This document shows, piece by piece, positions 1 to 6,670 of a stretch of DNA of 15,415 bases; within the stretch, counting starts at the first letter, position 1, and every line of letters begins with the position of its first letter. A program made the translations under genes and the position numbers. Below the pieces are notes generated by a model. The model made no database searches. It saw nothing but the letters and a program-made list of their open reading frames with translations, and had not been told where the DNA came from. Source of the stretch: Prolixibacteraceae bacterium. GTDB taxonomy: Bacteria; Bacteroidota; Bacteroidia; Bacteroidales; Prolixibacteraceae. The stretch spans positions 1 through 15,415 of the forward strand of contig JACMKG010000147.1 of the NCBI GenBank assembly GCA_014380255.1, written 5' to 3'.

Positions 1-279
1 AACCTTAGAAAAACAACTACCTTAAATACGGAAGATATGCAGGTAGGTAAGAATACATTCACTTTTCTGAATTGCCGCATCAAATATGCAGATCAGTTAG
101 TCTTTCATATTCAGAGTGATGATTTCACAAAGTTTAAGGCATACAATACGGGTCTTTTCAAAAAAGACACTATTAACCCCGGGCAATTTACCTCCAACAT
201 GATTTTAACTGAAAAAGGGCCATTTTTAATGGATTTTAAGCTAAATTTCATGCGGCCAATTTGTATATTTATTAATTGA
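1..279 (+). CDS. 3' end of an unidentified protein (N-terminus outside window)
   Basis: Frame 1 is open from the first base to a TGA at 277-279, giving 92 residues. An ATG at 37 exists, but reading stays open upstream of it and there is no convincing ribosome binding site, so this is best read as the C-terminal part of a larger gene entering from the left. The fragment is rich in polar and aromatic residues, alternating in a way that suggests beta structure (for example KNTFTFLNCRIKYADQLVFH). It ends with a short hydrophobic stretch, RPICIFIN. No catalytic motif or recognisable domain is visible and I assign no function. It is followed by a hairpin at 291-319 and then trkA on the same strand. 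Confidence 0.5.
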   Translation, partial: NLRKTTTLNTEDMQVGKNTFTFLNCRIKYADQLVFHIQSDDFTKFKAYNTGLFKKDTINPGQFTSNMILTEKGPFLMDFKLNFMRPICIFIN

Positions 280-290
280 ATAGATGTAAT

Positions 291-319
291 CAAATTGAAG
301 CTTTTTGGCTTTAAATTTG
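291..319. repeat. Hairpin between the upstream gene and trkA
   Basis: The arm at 291-301 (CAAATTGAAGC) pairs with 308-319 through 11 base pairs, including one G-U, with a single bulged A at 313. The loop is TTTTTG at 302-307. It starts 12 bases after the stop codon of the upstream gene, where a terminator would sit, but no T-run follows it on either strand. The 3' arm contains TAAATTTG (312-319), a perfect match to the Bacteroidota -7 box, so the element may instead be part of the trkA promoter. Confidence 0.45.
312..319 (+). promoter_or_regulatory. Candidate -7 box (TAAATTTG) for trkA-trkH
   Basis: TAAATTTG matches the Bacteroidota sigma-ABfr -7 consensus TAnnTTTG exactly and lies about 70 bases before the trkA ATG. 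The expected -33 TTG at 19-21 bases upstream is absent: the nearest TTG, at 295-297, is only 14 bases away. The call therefore rests on the -7 box and its position alone. The box lies inside the 3' arm of the hairpin at 291-319. Confidence 0.35.
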
Positions 320-387
320 ATGGATAAATAAACTAAATAGGACTGTATAAATTTAGTTAACTGATTTTATAGAAGGAATTAACAACG

Positions 388-1722
388 ATGAAAATTGTTA
401 TTGTAGGAGCAGGAGAAGTGGGCACTCATCTTGCCAGAATGTTAAGTAATGCGAACCATGATATTGTATTGGTTGATGAAGATGAACTAAATCTTCAACG
501 AATCTCAGGTCAGGTTGACCTGTTGACTATGACTGGGTTTGCCAACTCTTTTAAGGATCTGCAAGAGGCAGGAGCCTCAAAGGCAGATTTATTTATAGCA
601 GTTACCCCTTTTGAGGACCGAAATATCTTTGCCTGTATCATAGCAAAAGATTTAGGTGCGAAGAAAACTGTTGCAAGGGTTAATAATGGTGAGTTTCTTA
701 CAGAAAAGAACAGGGAAAGAATCATTCGTTTTGGAATTGATGAAGTAATTTACCCGGAAAATCTGGCAGCTAAGGAGATTGTAAATTCTATTAAACAAGT
801 GGGCACCCGTGAAATGATAGAATTCTCAGGTGGTAAGCTCATATTAATGGGTATTAAAATACGTAAGAATGCGCCTATCCTGAATATGAGTTTTGAGCAT
901 ATCTCCGGCATTCATAAGGACATACGTGCCGTAGCGATCACCCGGGGGCCAAATGTTATCATACCCCATGGAAAGGACGTCATTATGAATGATGATATTG
1001 TCTTCTTCATTACAACCAAGTCTAATCAGAATCTCATCCTTGAATTAACGGGTAAGGAAATATTTGTTGTTAAAAACATCATGATAATAGGGGGTAGCCG
1101 TATTGCACAAAAGACTGCTGAAAAACTTGGCGATCAGTACAATATAAAAATCATAGAAGCGAACAGGGAAAGATGTATGAGGGTTGCAGGCAAACTTGGC
1201 AATGCCCTTATTGTCAATGGAGATGGAAGAAACCTTGAATTACTGAAAGAAGAATCCCTTGAAAGAATGGATGCTTTTGTTGCCGTTACCGGTAATTCTG
1301 AAACAAACATCCTGGCCTGCCATATGGCAAAATCATATGGAGTTAGACGAACAGTGGCCGAAATTGAGAATACTGATTTTCTATTGATGGCTGAAGAAAT
1401 GGGCATAGGTAGCATCATCAATAAAAAGCTTTTGGCCGCCAGTTATATCTATAAATATACGGTAGGAACCTCTGTTTCACACGTGAAATGTCTGACAGCT
1501 TCTGATGCCGATGTATTTGAATTTAGAATTAAATCAGAATCCAGAATTACCGAAAAGCCAATCAGTGAGCTCAACCTGCCGCCAGATATAATGATTGGTG
1601 GAATTGTGCGTGGCAACGCAGCATTTGTTGCAAACGGGGATACACAAATCAAAGTTGGCGACCTGGTAGTTGTATTAACAAAAACAGCTTCCATTAATTT
1701 GTTAGAGAAGTTCTTCAAATAA
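388..1722 (+). CDS. trkA: Trk potassium uptake regulatory subunit TrkA
   Basis: This 444-residue protein has the duplicated RCK architecture of TrkA, the cytoplasmic nucleotide-binding subunit that gates the TrkH/TrkG K+ channel. The first Rossmann domain starts at once with IVIVGAGEVG (G7, G9, G12) and has acidic residues ending the second strand (VDED, 29-32). A TrkA_C domain follows at about 140-225. The second Rossmann half starts at MIIGGSRIA (232-240), and a second TrkA_C lies at about 365-444. The length is typical of TrkA. In the second half the usual GxGxxG is reduced to G-G-S-R-I-A, so NAD(H)/ATP binding may be confined to the first half. AGAAGGA at 371-377 is well placed for the ATG at 388. 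The channel gene follows after 19 bases, so the two are almost certainly one operon. Confidence 0.95.
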   Translation: MKIVIVGAGEVGTHLARMLSNANHDIVLVDEDELNLQRISGQVDLLTMTGFANSFKDLQEAGASKADLFIAVTPFEDRNIFACIIAKDLGAKKTVARVNNGEFLTEKNRERIIRFGIDEVIYPENLAAKEIVNSIKQVGTREMIEFSGGKLILMGIKIRKNAPILNMSFEHISGIHKDIRAVAITRGPNVIIPHGKDVIMNDDIVFFITTKSNQNLILELTGKEIFVVKNIMIIGGSRIAQKTAEKLGDQYNIKIIEANRERCMRVAGKLGNALIVNGDGRNLELLKEESLERMDAFVAVTGNSETNILACHMAKSYGVRRTVAEIENTDFLLMAEEMGIGSIINKKLLAASYIYKYTVGTSVSHVKCLTASDADVFEFRIKSESRITEKPISELNLPPDIMIGGIVRGNAAFVANGDTQIKVGDLVVVLTKTASINLLEKFFK

Positions 1723-1741
1723 TTTAGCTACACGATCCTTC

Positions 1742-3190
1742 ATGTTAAACTTCAAATTTATAATCCGTATACTTGGATTTCTTTTAGTGGTTGAAAGCAT
1801 GGCGATGCTTATAGCATCCCTGGTAGCCGTTATTTATCAAGGTCCGGATATAAAAGCGTTGTTTCTTTCAACTTTTATTTGCGCTATAACAGGGCTGACC
1901 GTATTGGCTTTTACCCGAAAAGTGAGAAAGGAAATGGGTAAACGTGAAGGCTTTGTCATAGTCACTGTAGTGTGGATATTATTTTCATTCTTTGGAAGTT
2001 TACCATTTATGATAAGTGATTCCATACCTAACCTAACAGATGCTTTTTTTGAGACCATGTCGGGTTTTACCACTACCGGAGCCAGTATTTTAACGAATAT
2101 AGATTCATTGCCTCATGGCATTCTCTTTTGGAGAAGCATGACTCAATGGCTGGGAGGAATGGGAATTATTGTACTGAGTCTAGCTATATTACCAATCTTT
2201 GGCATTGGAGGTATGCAGCTCTTTGCAGCTGAAGTGCCGGGGCCTGTGACCGATAAGTTGAGCCCGCGTATCAGCTCCACTGCAAAAAGTCTATGGTACA
2301 TTTATTTATTCTTTACCGTATTGGAAACTATCCTGTTATGGATTGGGGGGATGACACTTTTTGATGCCATCAATCATTCATTTACCTCCATGGCTACCGG
2401 GGGCTATTCGACCAAACAAGCCAGCGTAGCCTATTGGCCTTCCCCCTATATTCAATATGTACTGACATTCTTTATGATCATTGCAGGAACAAACTTCACC
2501 CTTTCTTATTTCTTGCTTACAGGGAAATTCAAAAAAGTGATTGAAAACGAAGAGCTTAAATATTACCTGTTATTCATTGCCGGCTTTACCACTGTTATCT
2601 TTGTGGGCCTTTTATTAACCACCGACTTAGGCGTTGAACATGCCTTCCGGGATAGTCTTTTCCAGGTGGTAACCATTATAACGACCACCGGATATGCGAC
2701 TACCGATTATCTGCAATGGACTCCTTTTCTGACCATTGTCCTTTTTGCAGTATTCTTCTTTGGAGGTTGTGCTGGCTCTACCGGAGGCGGTTTAAAAATA
2801 ATGAGAATAGTATTGTTGCTTAAAAATAGTTACTATGAATTAAGAAGGATCATTCATCCCAATGCCATTATACCTGTACGCTTTAATAATAAACCTGTTT
2901 CAGAGCAAATCATAACCAACGTGCTGGCATTCTTCATGTTTTACTTTGTAATTTTCTTCATCAGTTCAGTGATATTGATGTTGGTTGTTCCGGATTTGCC
3001 ATCCTCGATGGGAGCTGTCGCAACTTCCCTGGGGAATATAGGCCCGGGACTGGGACTGTACGGACCTGCAGAAAACTTCAGCAGCCTGCATCCTTTTGGC
3101 AAATGGTTTTTAAGTTTCCTGATGTTACTGGGTCGTCTGGAGTTATTCACCGTATTGGTTTTGCTGGCTCCTGCTTTCTGGAAAAAATAA
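1742..3190 (+). CDS. trkH: Trk potassium channel subunit TrkH
   Basis: This 482-residue integral membrane protein is of the Trk/Ktr/HKT superfamily, which moves K+ through a pore built from four pseudo-repeated M1-P-M2 units. All four selectivity-filter loops are visible: SGFTTTGAS at 107-115, SMATGGYST at about 216-224, TTTGYATTD at 314-322, and SLGNIGPGLG around 429-438. The glycine-rich stretch GGCAGSTGGGLKIMR lies before the last repeat, as in TrkH. Multiple hydrophobic helices run throughout, and the protein ends with the family-typical MLLGRLELFTVLVLL segment. It acts in the inner membrane as a dimer gated by TrkA, whose gene is 19 bases upstream. The stop codon is 1 base from the stop of the convergent YciO-like gene, with no hairpin terminator between them. 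Confidence 0.95.
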   Translation: MLNFKFIIRILGFLLVVESMAMLIASLVAVIYQGPDIKALFLSTFICAITGLTVLAFTRKVRKEMGKREGFVIVTVVWILFSFFGSLPFMISDSIPNLTDAFFETMSGFTTTGASILTNIDSLPHGILFWRSMTQWLGGMGIIVLSLAILPIFGIGGMQLFAAEVPGPVTDKLSPRISSTAKSLWYIYLFFTVLETILLWIGGMTLFDAINHSFTSMATGGYSTKQASVAYWPSPYIQYVLTFFMIIAGTNFTLSYFLLTGKFKKVIENEELKYYLLFIAGFTTVIFVGLLLTTDLGVEHAFRDSLFQVVTIITTTGYATTDYLQWTPFLTIVLFAVFFFGGCAGSTGGGLKIMRIVLLLKNSYYELRRIIHPNAIIPVRFNNKPVSEQIITNVLAFFMFYFVIFFISSVILMLVVPDLPSSMGAVATSLGNIGPGLGLYGPAENFSSLHPFGKWFLSFLMLLGRLELFTVLVLLAPAFWKK

Positions 3191-3191
3191 G

Positions 3192-3806
3192 CTAGTTTTC
3201 AAATATACCTTTCCCCTGCCGTATGATCACGGGGAGTTCCCCCGTGCAATCAACAATAGTGGATGGAATATTATCGCCGTAACCACCATCAATGACAAGG
3301 TCAACGATTTCTTTGAACTTCTCATGAATCAATTCAGGATCTGTAGAATATTCTATAATTTCATCATCATCGTGTATGGAGGTAGACATGATAGGATTTC
3401 CAAGTACACGAACAATCGTTAGGATGATTGAGTTATCAGGAATGCGAATGCCCACTGTTTTCTTTTTACCTTTAAAATATTTGGGAACATTGCTGCTTGC
3501 ACTCAACAGAAAGGTGAATGGGCCAGGCAGATATCGCTTCAATAGTTTAAACAATTGATTGGATACAGGCCTGGAGAAATCCGACAGATGACTTAAATCG
3601 CTGCATATAAATGAAAAATTAGACTTTTCAACAGACACATTCTTATACCGTGCAATTTTCTCAACTGCTTTAGGGTTTGTGATGTCGCAACCCATACCAT
3701 AAACCGTATCTGTAGGGTAGATAATAATCCCCCCTCTTTGCAAAACATCCACAACATACCTGATATCCTTATCATTGGGATTCTCAGGATAGATTTTTAT
3801 CAACAT
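3192..3806 (-). CDS. Sua5/YciO/YrdC family protein (YciO-like)
   Basis: This 204-residue YrdC-fold protein is most like E. coli YciO in length and sequence order. Visible family motifs are [18 protein letters not shown] (26-43, nucleotide-binding entry), PGPFTFLL (94-101), [10 protein letters not shown] (116-125), MSTSI (140-144), and the C-terminal STIVDCTG...VIIRQGKG. YrdC/Sua5 (TsaC) enzymes make threonylcarbamoyl-AMP for the t6A base of tRNA. The KxR motif of TsaC after the first helix is not present here ([14 protein letters not shown], as in YciO), so the threonylcarbamoyl-AMP synthase role is uncertain and this may be a paralogue of the true TsaC/Sua5. The gene is convergent with trkH and divergent from the methyltransferase gene, with 57-72 bases between their starts. 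No clear promoter is seen. Confidence 0.85.
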   Translation of the reverse strand: MLIKIYPENPNDKDIRYVVDVLQRGGIIIYPTDTVYGMGCDITNPKAVEKIARYKNVSVEKSNFSFICSDLSHLSDFSRPVSNQLFKLLKRYLPGPFTFLLSASSNVPKYFKGKKKTVGIRIPDNSIILTIVRVLGNPIMSTSIHDDDEIIEYSTDPELIHEKFKEIVDLVIDGGYGDNIPSTIVDCTGELPVIIRQGKGIFEN

Positions 3807-3878
3807 TTAATGACGTATTATTTGATAGTTTAAATTTAGTTATTTTGAAGTGAACTTTCACATATGAAATTATATATA

Positions 3879-4547
3879 ATGGAAAAAGTGTTTATCGTTA
3901 CGGAAGATGGTTCTCAGACAATTTATTTACCTGAAATGGATGAGCATTATCATTCGACCCATGGCGCCATTAATGAGTCATTGCACATATACATTGAACA
4001 AGGATTATTTCAAACGAAGCAAAAAGAAATTTCCATCCTGGAAATAGGTTTCGGAACCGGGTTAAACGCTTTTTTGACCTATTGCTTTGGCTACCAAAGA
4101 GGAATGTCAATAAAATACTGTAGCCTGGAAAAATATCCATTGAATAAGCAGGAATACACTCTATTAAACTATCCGGATAAAATATTCCCGGAGCAGGCAG
4201 ACGTATTTCATCGATTACATACAGCCGATTGGAATACCGAAGTAGTAATCTCAGAGAATTTCAAATTAGAGAAATTAGAAGCCGATCTTTTGACTTTTCA
4301 GTTCCAGGAACTTCCCCAGTTTGATTTAGTCTATTACGATGCTTTTGCCCCTGGCAAACAACCTGAAATGTGGAGCGATGCTATTCTGCATAAGGTCGCC
4401 CATGCAGTTAAATCTGATGGCATAATAGTGACTTATTGTGCCAAGGGAACGGTACGAAGATCATTGTCGGATGCAGGATTTACCATGGAAAGGATTCCTG
4501 GTCCAACGGGCAAAAAAGAAATTCTCAGAGGCAAAAAGACGGGATAG
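3879..4547 (+). CDS. mnmD: MnmD-type tRNA U34 methyltransferase (DUF752 family)
   Basis: This is a SAM-dependent methyltransferase homologous to the N-terminal half of MnmC. That domain methylates 5-aminomethyl-2-thiouridine to mnm5s2U at the wobble position of tRNAs for Lys, Glu and Gln. It shows the SAM motif EIGFGTGLNAFL, the active-site motif DAFAPGKQPEMW, the strand YCAKGTVRRSL and the C-terminal PGPTGKKEILRG typical of MnmD/MnmC. The FAD oxidase domain of MnmC is absent, as in stand-alone MnmD proteins. Two ATGs are possible, 3864 and 3879. I prefer 3879, because MEKVFIVTEDGSQTIYLPE and then EHYHSTHGAINES match the usual family N-terminus. The 3864 start would add only MKLYI. Neither has a strong ribosome binding site. 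The isomerase gene follows after 58 bases. Confidence 0.88.
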   Translation: MEKVFIVTEDGSQTIYLPEMDEHYHSTHGAINESLHIYIEQGLFQTKQKEISILEIGFGTGLNAFLTYCFGYQRGMSIKYCSLEKYPLNKQEYTLLNYPDKIFPEQADVFHRLHTADWNTEVVISENFKLEKLEADLLTFQFQELPQFDLVYYDAFAPGKQPEMWSDAILHKVAHAVKSDGIIVTYCAKGTVRRSLSDAGFTMERIPGPTGKKEILRGKKTG

Positions 4548-4573
4548 ATATTCCCAAATAATAAAAATTACCT

Positions 4574-4581
4574 TATATTCG
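4574..4581 (+). promoter_or_regulatory. Weak candidate -7 box for the FKBP pair
   Basis: TATATTCG is one base from the Bacteroidota -7 consensus TAnnTTTG and lies 24 bases before the ATG at 4606. No TTG is found at the -33 spacing, so read-through from the methyltransferase gene is an equally good explanation for expression of the isomerase genes. Confidence 0.25.
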
Positions 4582-4605
4582 TAGCCTGAATTATAAAAGA
4601 AAATA

Positions 4606-5217
4606 ATGCCTGATAATCAATTCAATGACGAATTTGAAGAATTTTCTTATTCGTTGGGTTTAACTATTTCATCAAATTTACTCCAATCGGGGGTTCAGAA
4701 GATTGATTCTTTGCAATTTTTAGCAGGTCTTCAAGACACTTTTGCCGGAAATACTCCCAAAATATCTTTAGAAAGAGCGAATGAGATATTGCAGGAATTT
4801 ATGGTCCGTGAAAATGATAGGGAAGCAATAAAAAACCTGGAAGAGGGTTATTCTTTCTTAATGGAAAACTCACAGAAAAAAGGAATCAATGAAACTGATT
4901 CTGGATTGCAGTATAAAATTCTAAAGGAAGGATATGGAGGAAATCCGACCATGGATGATGTTGTAAAGTGTCATTACCATGGTACCTTACTCGATGGAAC
5001 CGTTTTTGACAGCTCCATCGAACGCGGCCAAGCTGCCATCTTTCCAATAAACGGTGTTATTCAGGGCTGGGCTGAAGCCCTTCAAATGATGCCTGTTGGC
5101 TCAAAATGGCGACTGTTTATCCCTTCCGATTTAGCATACGGAACAGAGGGTGCCGGAGGATTGATTGGGGCCAATGCTACCCTTATTTTTGATGTGGAAC
5201 TATTAGAAATTGTTTAA
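4606..5217 (+). CDS. FKBP-type peptidyl-prolyl cis-trans isomerase, cytoplasmic
   Basis: This 203-residue FkpA/FklB-like protein has an FKBP_N helical dimerisation domain at about 8-95 and an FKBP_C catalytic domain at about 105-203. It isomerises X-Pro bonds and usually acts as a folding chaperone. The FKBP pocket is recognisable: HYHG (123-126), VFDSS with the catalytic aspartate (133-137), VIQGW with the pocket-floor tryptophan (151-155), AYG (177-179) and a closing LIFDVELLEIV strand. There is no signal peptide or lipobox (start MPDNQFNDEFEE), so a cytoplasmic location is inferred. The next gene, 24 bases on, encodes a lipoprotein homologue with the same domain order. The pair looks like an old tandem duplication serving two compartments. 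Confidence 0.9.
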   Translation: MPDNQFNDEFEEFSYSLGLTISSNLLQSGVQKIDSLQFLAGLQDTFAGNTPKISLERANEILQEFMVRENDREAIKNLEEGYSFLMENSQKKGINETDSGLQYKILKEGYGGNPTMDDVVKCHYHGTLLDGTVFDSSIERGQAAIFPINGVIQGWAEALQMMPVGSKWRLFIPSDLAYGTEGAGGLIGANATLIFDVELLEIV

Positions 5218-5241
5218 TAATAAAATTATAAAAAAAAGAAC

Positions 5242-5952
5242 ATGAGATTAAAATCAGTAATTTATGCTTTGGCGTTTGTATTGACTGTTGGAGCTGCCGG
5301 TTGCCAGAATGCAGGCTCAAAAGGTGATATTAAACTAGCCACTAAGATCGACTCAGTTAGCTATGCCTTGGGAGTACTTATTGGCGAAAATAACAATCAA
5401 CAGATGAAAAGTGCACCAGGAGTTGATTCTCTTGATAAAGACATCATGATTGCAGCTTTCCAGACAGCATTCAAAGGCGATTCTGTTAAGATTAAACCAG
5501 AAGCTGCCAATGCAATTATTCAGAAATTCTTTACAGAAGTATCAGCTGCTGAAGGTTCAAAGAATCAGAAAGCCGGTGAAGACTTTTTAGCTGCCAATAA
5601 AGCTAAACAAGGCGTGGTTACATTGCCTAGTGGCTTGCAATACGAAATCATCAAAGAAGGAACAGGACCAAAACCAACTGTTGAAGATCAGGTAAAATGT
5701 CATTACCATGGTACAACTATTGACGGTAAAGTATTTGATAGTTCTGTTGATCGTGGTGAACCAGCGACCTTCCCTGTTGGTCAGGTTATTCCAGGATGGA
5801 CTGAAGCTTTACAGTTAATGCCTGTTGGTTCAAAATGGAAATTATATATCCCTTCAGCTCTTGCTTACGGCGAAAGAGGTGCAGGAAATGATATCAAACC
5901 AAATTCAGCTCTTATTTTTGAAGTTGAATTACTGGAGATTGTTAAGAAGTAA
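5242..5952 (+). CDS. FKBP-type peptidyl-prolyl cis-trans isomerase, lipoprotein
   Basis: This 236-residue protein starts with a lipoprotein signal peptide, MRLKSVIYALAFVLTVGAAG with C21, in which AAGC is a slightly unusual but acceptable lipobox. An FKBP_N domain (about 30-115, with the family motif DSVSYALGVLIGE) and an FKBP_C domain (about 128-236) follow. Pocket residues are HYHG (154-157), VFDSS (164-168), VIPGW (182-186), AYG (208-210) and LIFEVELLEIV. The mature protein should act in the periplasm or at the outer membrane, helping envelope proteins to fold. Segments such as VKCHYHGT and LQLMPVGSKWKLYIPS are nearly identical to the upstream isomerase, which supports a tandem duplication. 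The gene is presumably co-transcribed with its neighbour and ends at a strong terminator. Confidence 0.92.
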   Translation: MRLKSVIYALAFVLTVGAAGCQNAGSKGDIKLATKIDSVSYALGVLIGENNNQQMKSAPGVDSLDKDIMIAAFQTAFKGDSVKIKPEAANAIIQKFFTEVSAAEGSKNQKAGEDFLAANKAKQGVVTLPSGLQYEIIKEGTGPKPTVEDQVKCHYHGTTIDGKVFDSSVDRGEPATFPVGQVIPGWTEALQLMPVGSKWKLYIPSALAYGERGAGNDIKPNSALIFEVELLEIVKK

Positions 5953-5967
5953 CAATTTATGCATGAT

Positions 5968-6009
5968 AAGAAACACTCTTGCATATTCGTTTGCAAGAGT
6001 GTTTCTTTT
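5968..6009 (+). terminator. Strong intrinsic terminator after the FKBP pair
   Basis: A perfect 16-bp inverted repeat pairs 5968-5983 with 5992-6007 around an 8-base loop (TATTCGTT). The A-rich foot and the TTCTTTT tail at 6004-6009 make it a Rho-independent terminator in the forward direction, 15 bases after the stop codon. Confidence 0.88.
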
Positions 6010-6037
6010 AGTTAAAAGATGATTATAGGAAAAAAAC

Positions 6038-6406
6038 ATGAGTATACAAGTTAAAGGAACTGTTATTCAGATATTAAAAGCTGAAACAGGAGTTAGTAAA
6101 GTTGGTAAGGAGTGGAAGAAACAAGAATTTGTTATTGAGACAAATGAGCAGTTCCCCAAAAAAGTATGTTTTACGCTTTTTGGTGATAAGATATCTTTAA
6201 TTGACGGTGTTACCGAAGGAAATGAAGTTGAAGTCTTTTTCTCGGTTGAATCACGTGATTTTAATGGTAAATGGTTTCACAATATCAATGCATGGAAGGT
6301 AGAGCTTGCTGGAAATACCAGTTCAGCTAAAAGTTATCCTCCAGATTTCCATGGTGAGATTCCACCGGAAAGAGCGGACGATAGCGGAAACGATCTTCCC
6401 TTTTAA
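6038..6406 (+). CDS. DUF3127 OB-fold-like protein with SSB-type C-terminal tip
   Basis: This 122-residue protein is recognisable as the Bacteroidota DUF3127 family. Its markers are an N-terminal strand MSIQVKGTVIQI, the GKEWKKQEFVIET motif (23-35), FPKKVCFTLFGDK (39-51), and FNGKWFHNINAWKVE (75-89). The order of strands resembles an OB fold, as in SSB and PriB. After about residue 90 comes a disordered linker rich in S, P and G, then an acidic, hydrophobic-tipped end: ERADDSGNDLPF. That end closely resembles the SSB C-terminal peptide (DDDIPF type) through which SSB recruits repair and replication enzymes. The function of the family is not established. A role in nucleic acid metabolism is my inference from the fold and tail. 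AGGA at 6027-6030 serves as ribosome binding site. The gene stands alone between two terminators. Confidence 0.85.
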   Translation: MSIQVKGTVIQILKAETGVSKVGKEWKKQEFVIETNEQFPKKVCFTLFGDKISLIDGVTEGNEVEVFFSVESRDFNGKWFHNINAWKVELAGNTSSAKSYPPDFHGEIPPERADDSGNDLPF

Positions 6407-6410
6407 AGAT

Positions 6411-6446
6411 AAAAAGGCAATACCCTCTAAAGAGTATTGCCTTTTT
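6411..6446. terminator. Bidirectional intrinsic terminator after the DUF3127 gene
   Basis: AAAAAGGCAATAC (6411-6423) pairs perfectly with 6434-6446 around a 10-base loop. The A5/T5 ends provide a U-tract in both directions. It begins 5 bases after the DUF3127 stop. It could also end transcripts arriving from the regulator gene on the minus strand, whose stop is 225 bases away. Confidence 0.87.
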
Positions 6447-6551
6447 AATTTTCAACCCGAATTAGTATTATTCAACTGCACTTCTATAGGATCGATTGAA
6501 AATGTTGTGAAGGCTATAGTATAGTATGCTATTTTAGACATTATGAAGTAA

Positions 6552-6572
6552 TCAGTGGTCAGTGGTCAGGGT
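6552..6572. repeat. 7-bp tandem repeat TCAGTGG
   Basis: There are two exact copies (6552-6558, 6559-6565) and one diverged copy (TCAGGGT, 6566-6572). It lies in noncoding DNA downstream of the regulator gene. Confidence 0.7.
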
Positions 6573-6601
6573 TGTAGGACAGGCCACTTTTACTTATTAC
6601 A

Positions 6602-6615
6602 TTTGCCTTTTGCCT
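6602..6615. repeat. 7-bp tandem repeat TTTGCCT
   Basis: There are two exact copies, at 6602-6608 and 6609-6615, in a pyrimidine-rich spacer. The period is the same as that of the repeats at 6552 and 9006. Confidence 0.6.
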
Positions 6616-6670
6616 TGAAGACCCCACTTCCTCTTCCCGGATTCTCCTTTAGTTTCCGGCTTGATCCCTT

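Larger units (their letters stand above)
6447..6670. other. Intergenic stretch with heptamer repeats
   Basis: This spacer between two convergent genes holds no credible coding frame. It contains two short 7-bp tandem repeats: TCAGTGG twice, then TCAGGGT, at 6552-6572, and TTTGCCT twice at 6602-6615. The right part (6595-6670) is a pyrimidine-rich low-complexity tract similar in style to the one at 8964-9060. Confidence 0.6.

Noticed and set aside
5825..6022. 65-codon open frame overlapping the lipoprotein isomerase
   Set aside because: It is out of frame within a well-supported gene and continues through the intrinsic terminator.
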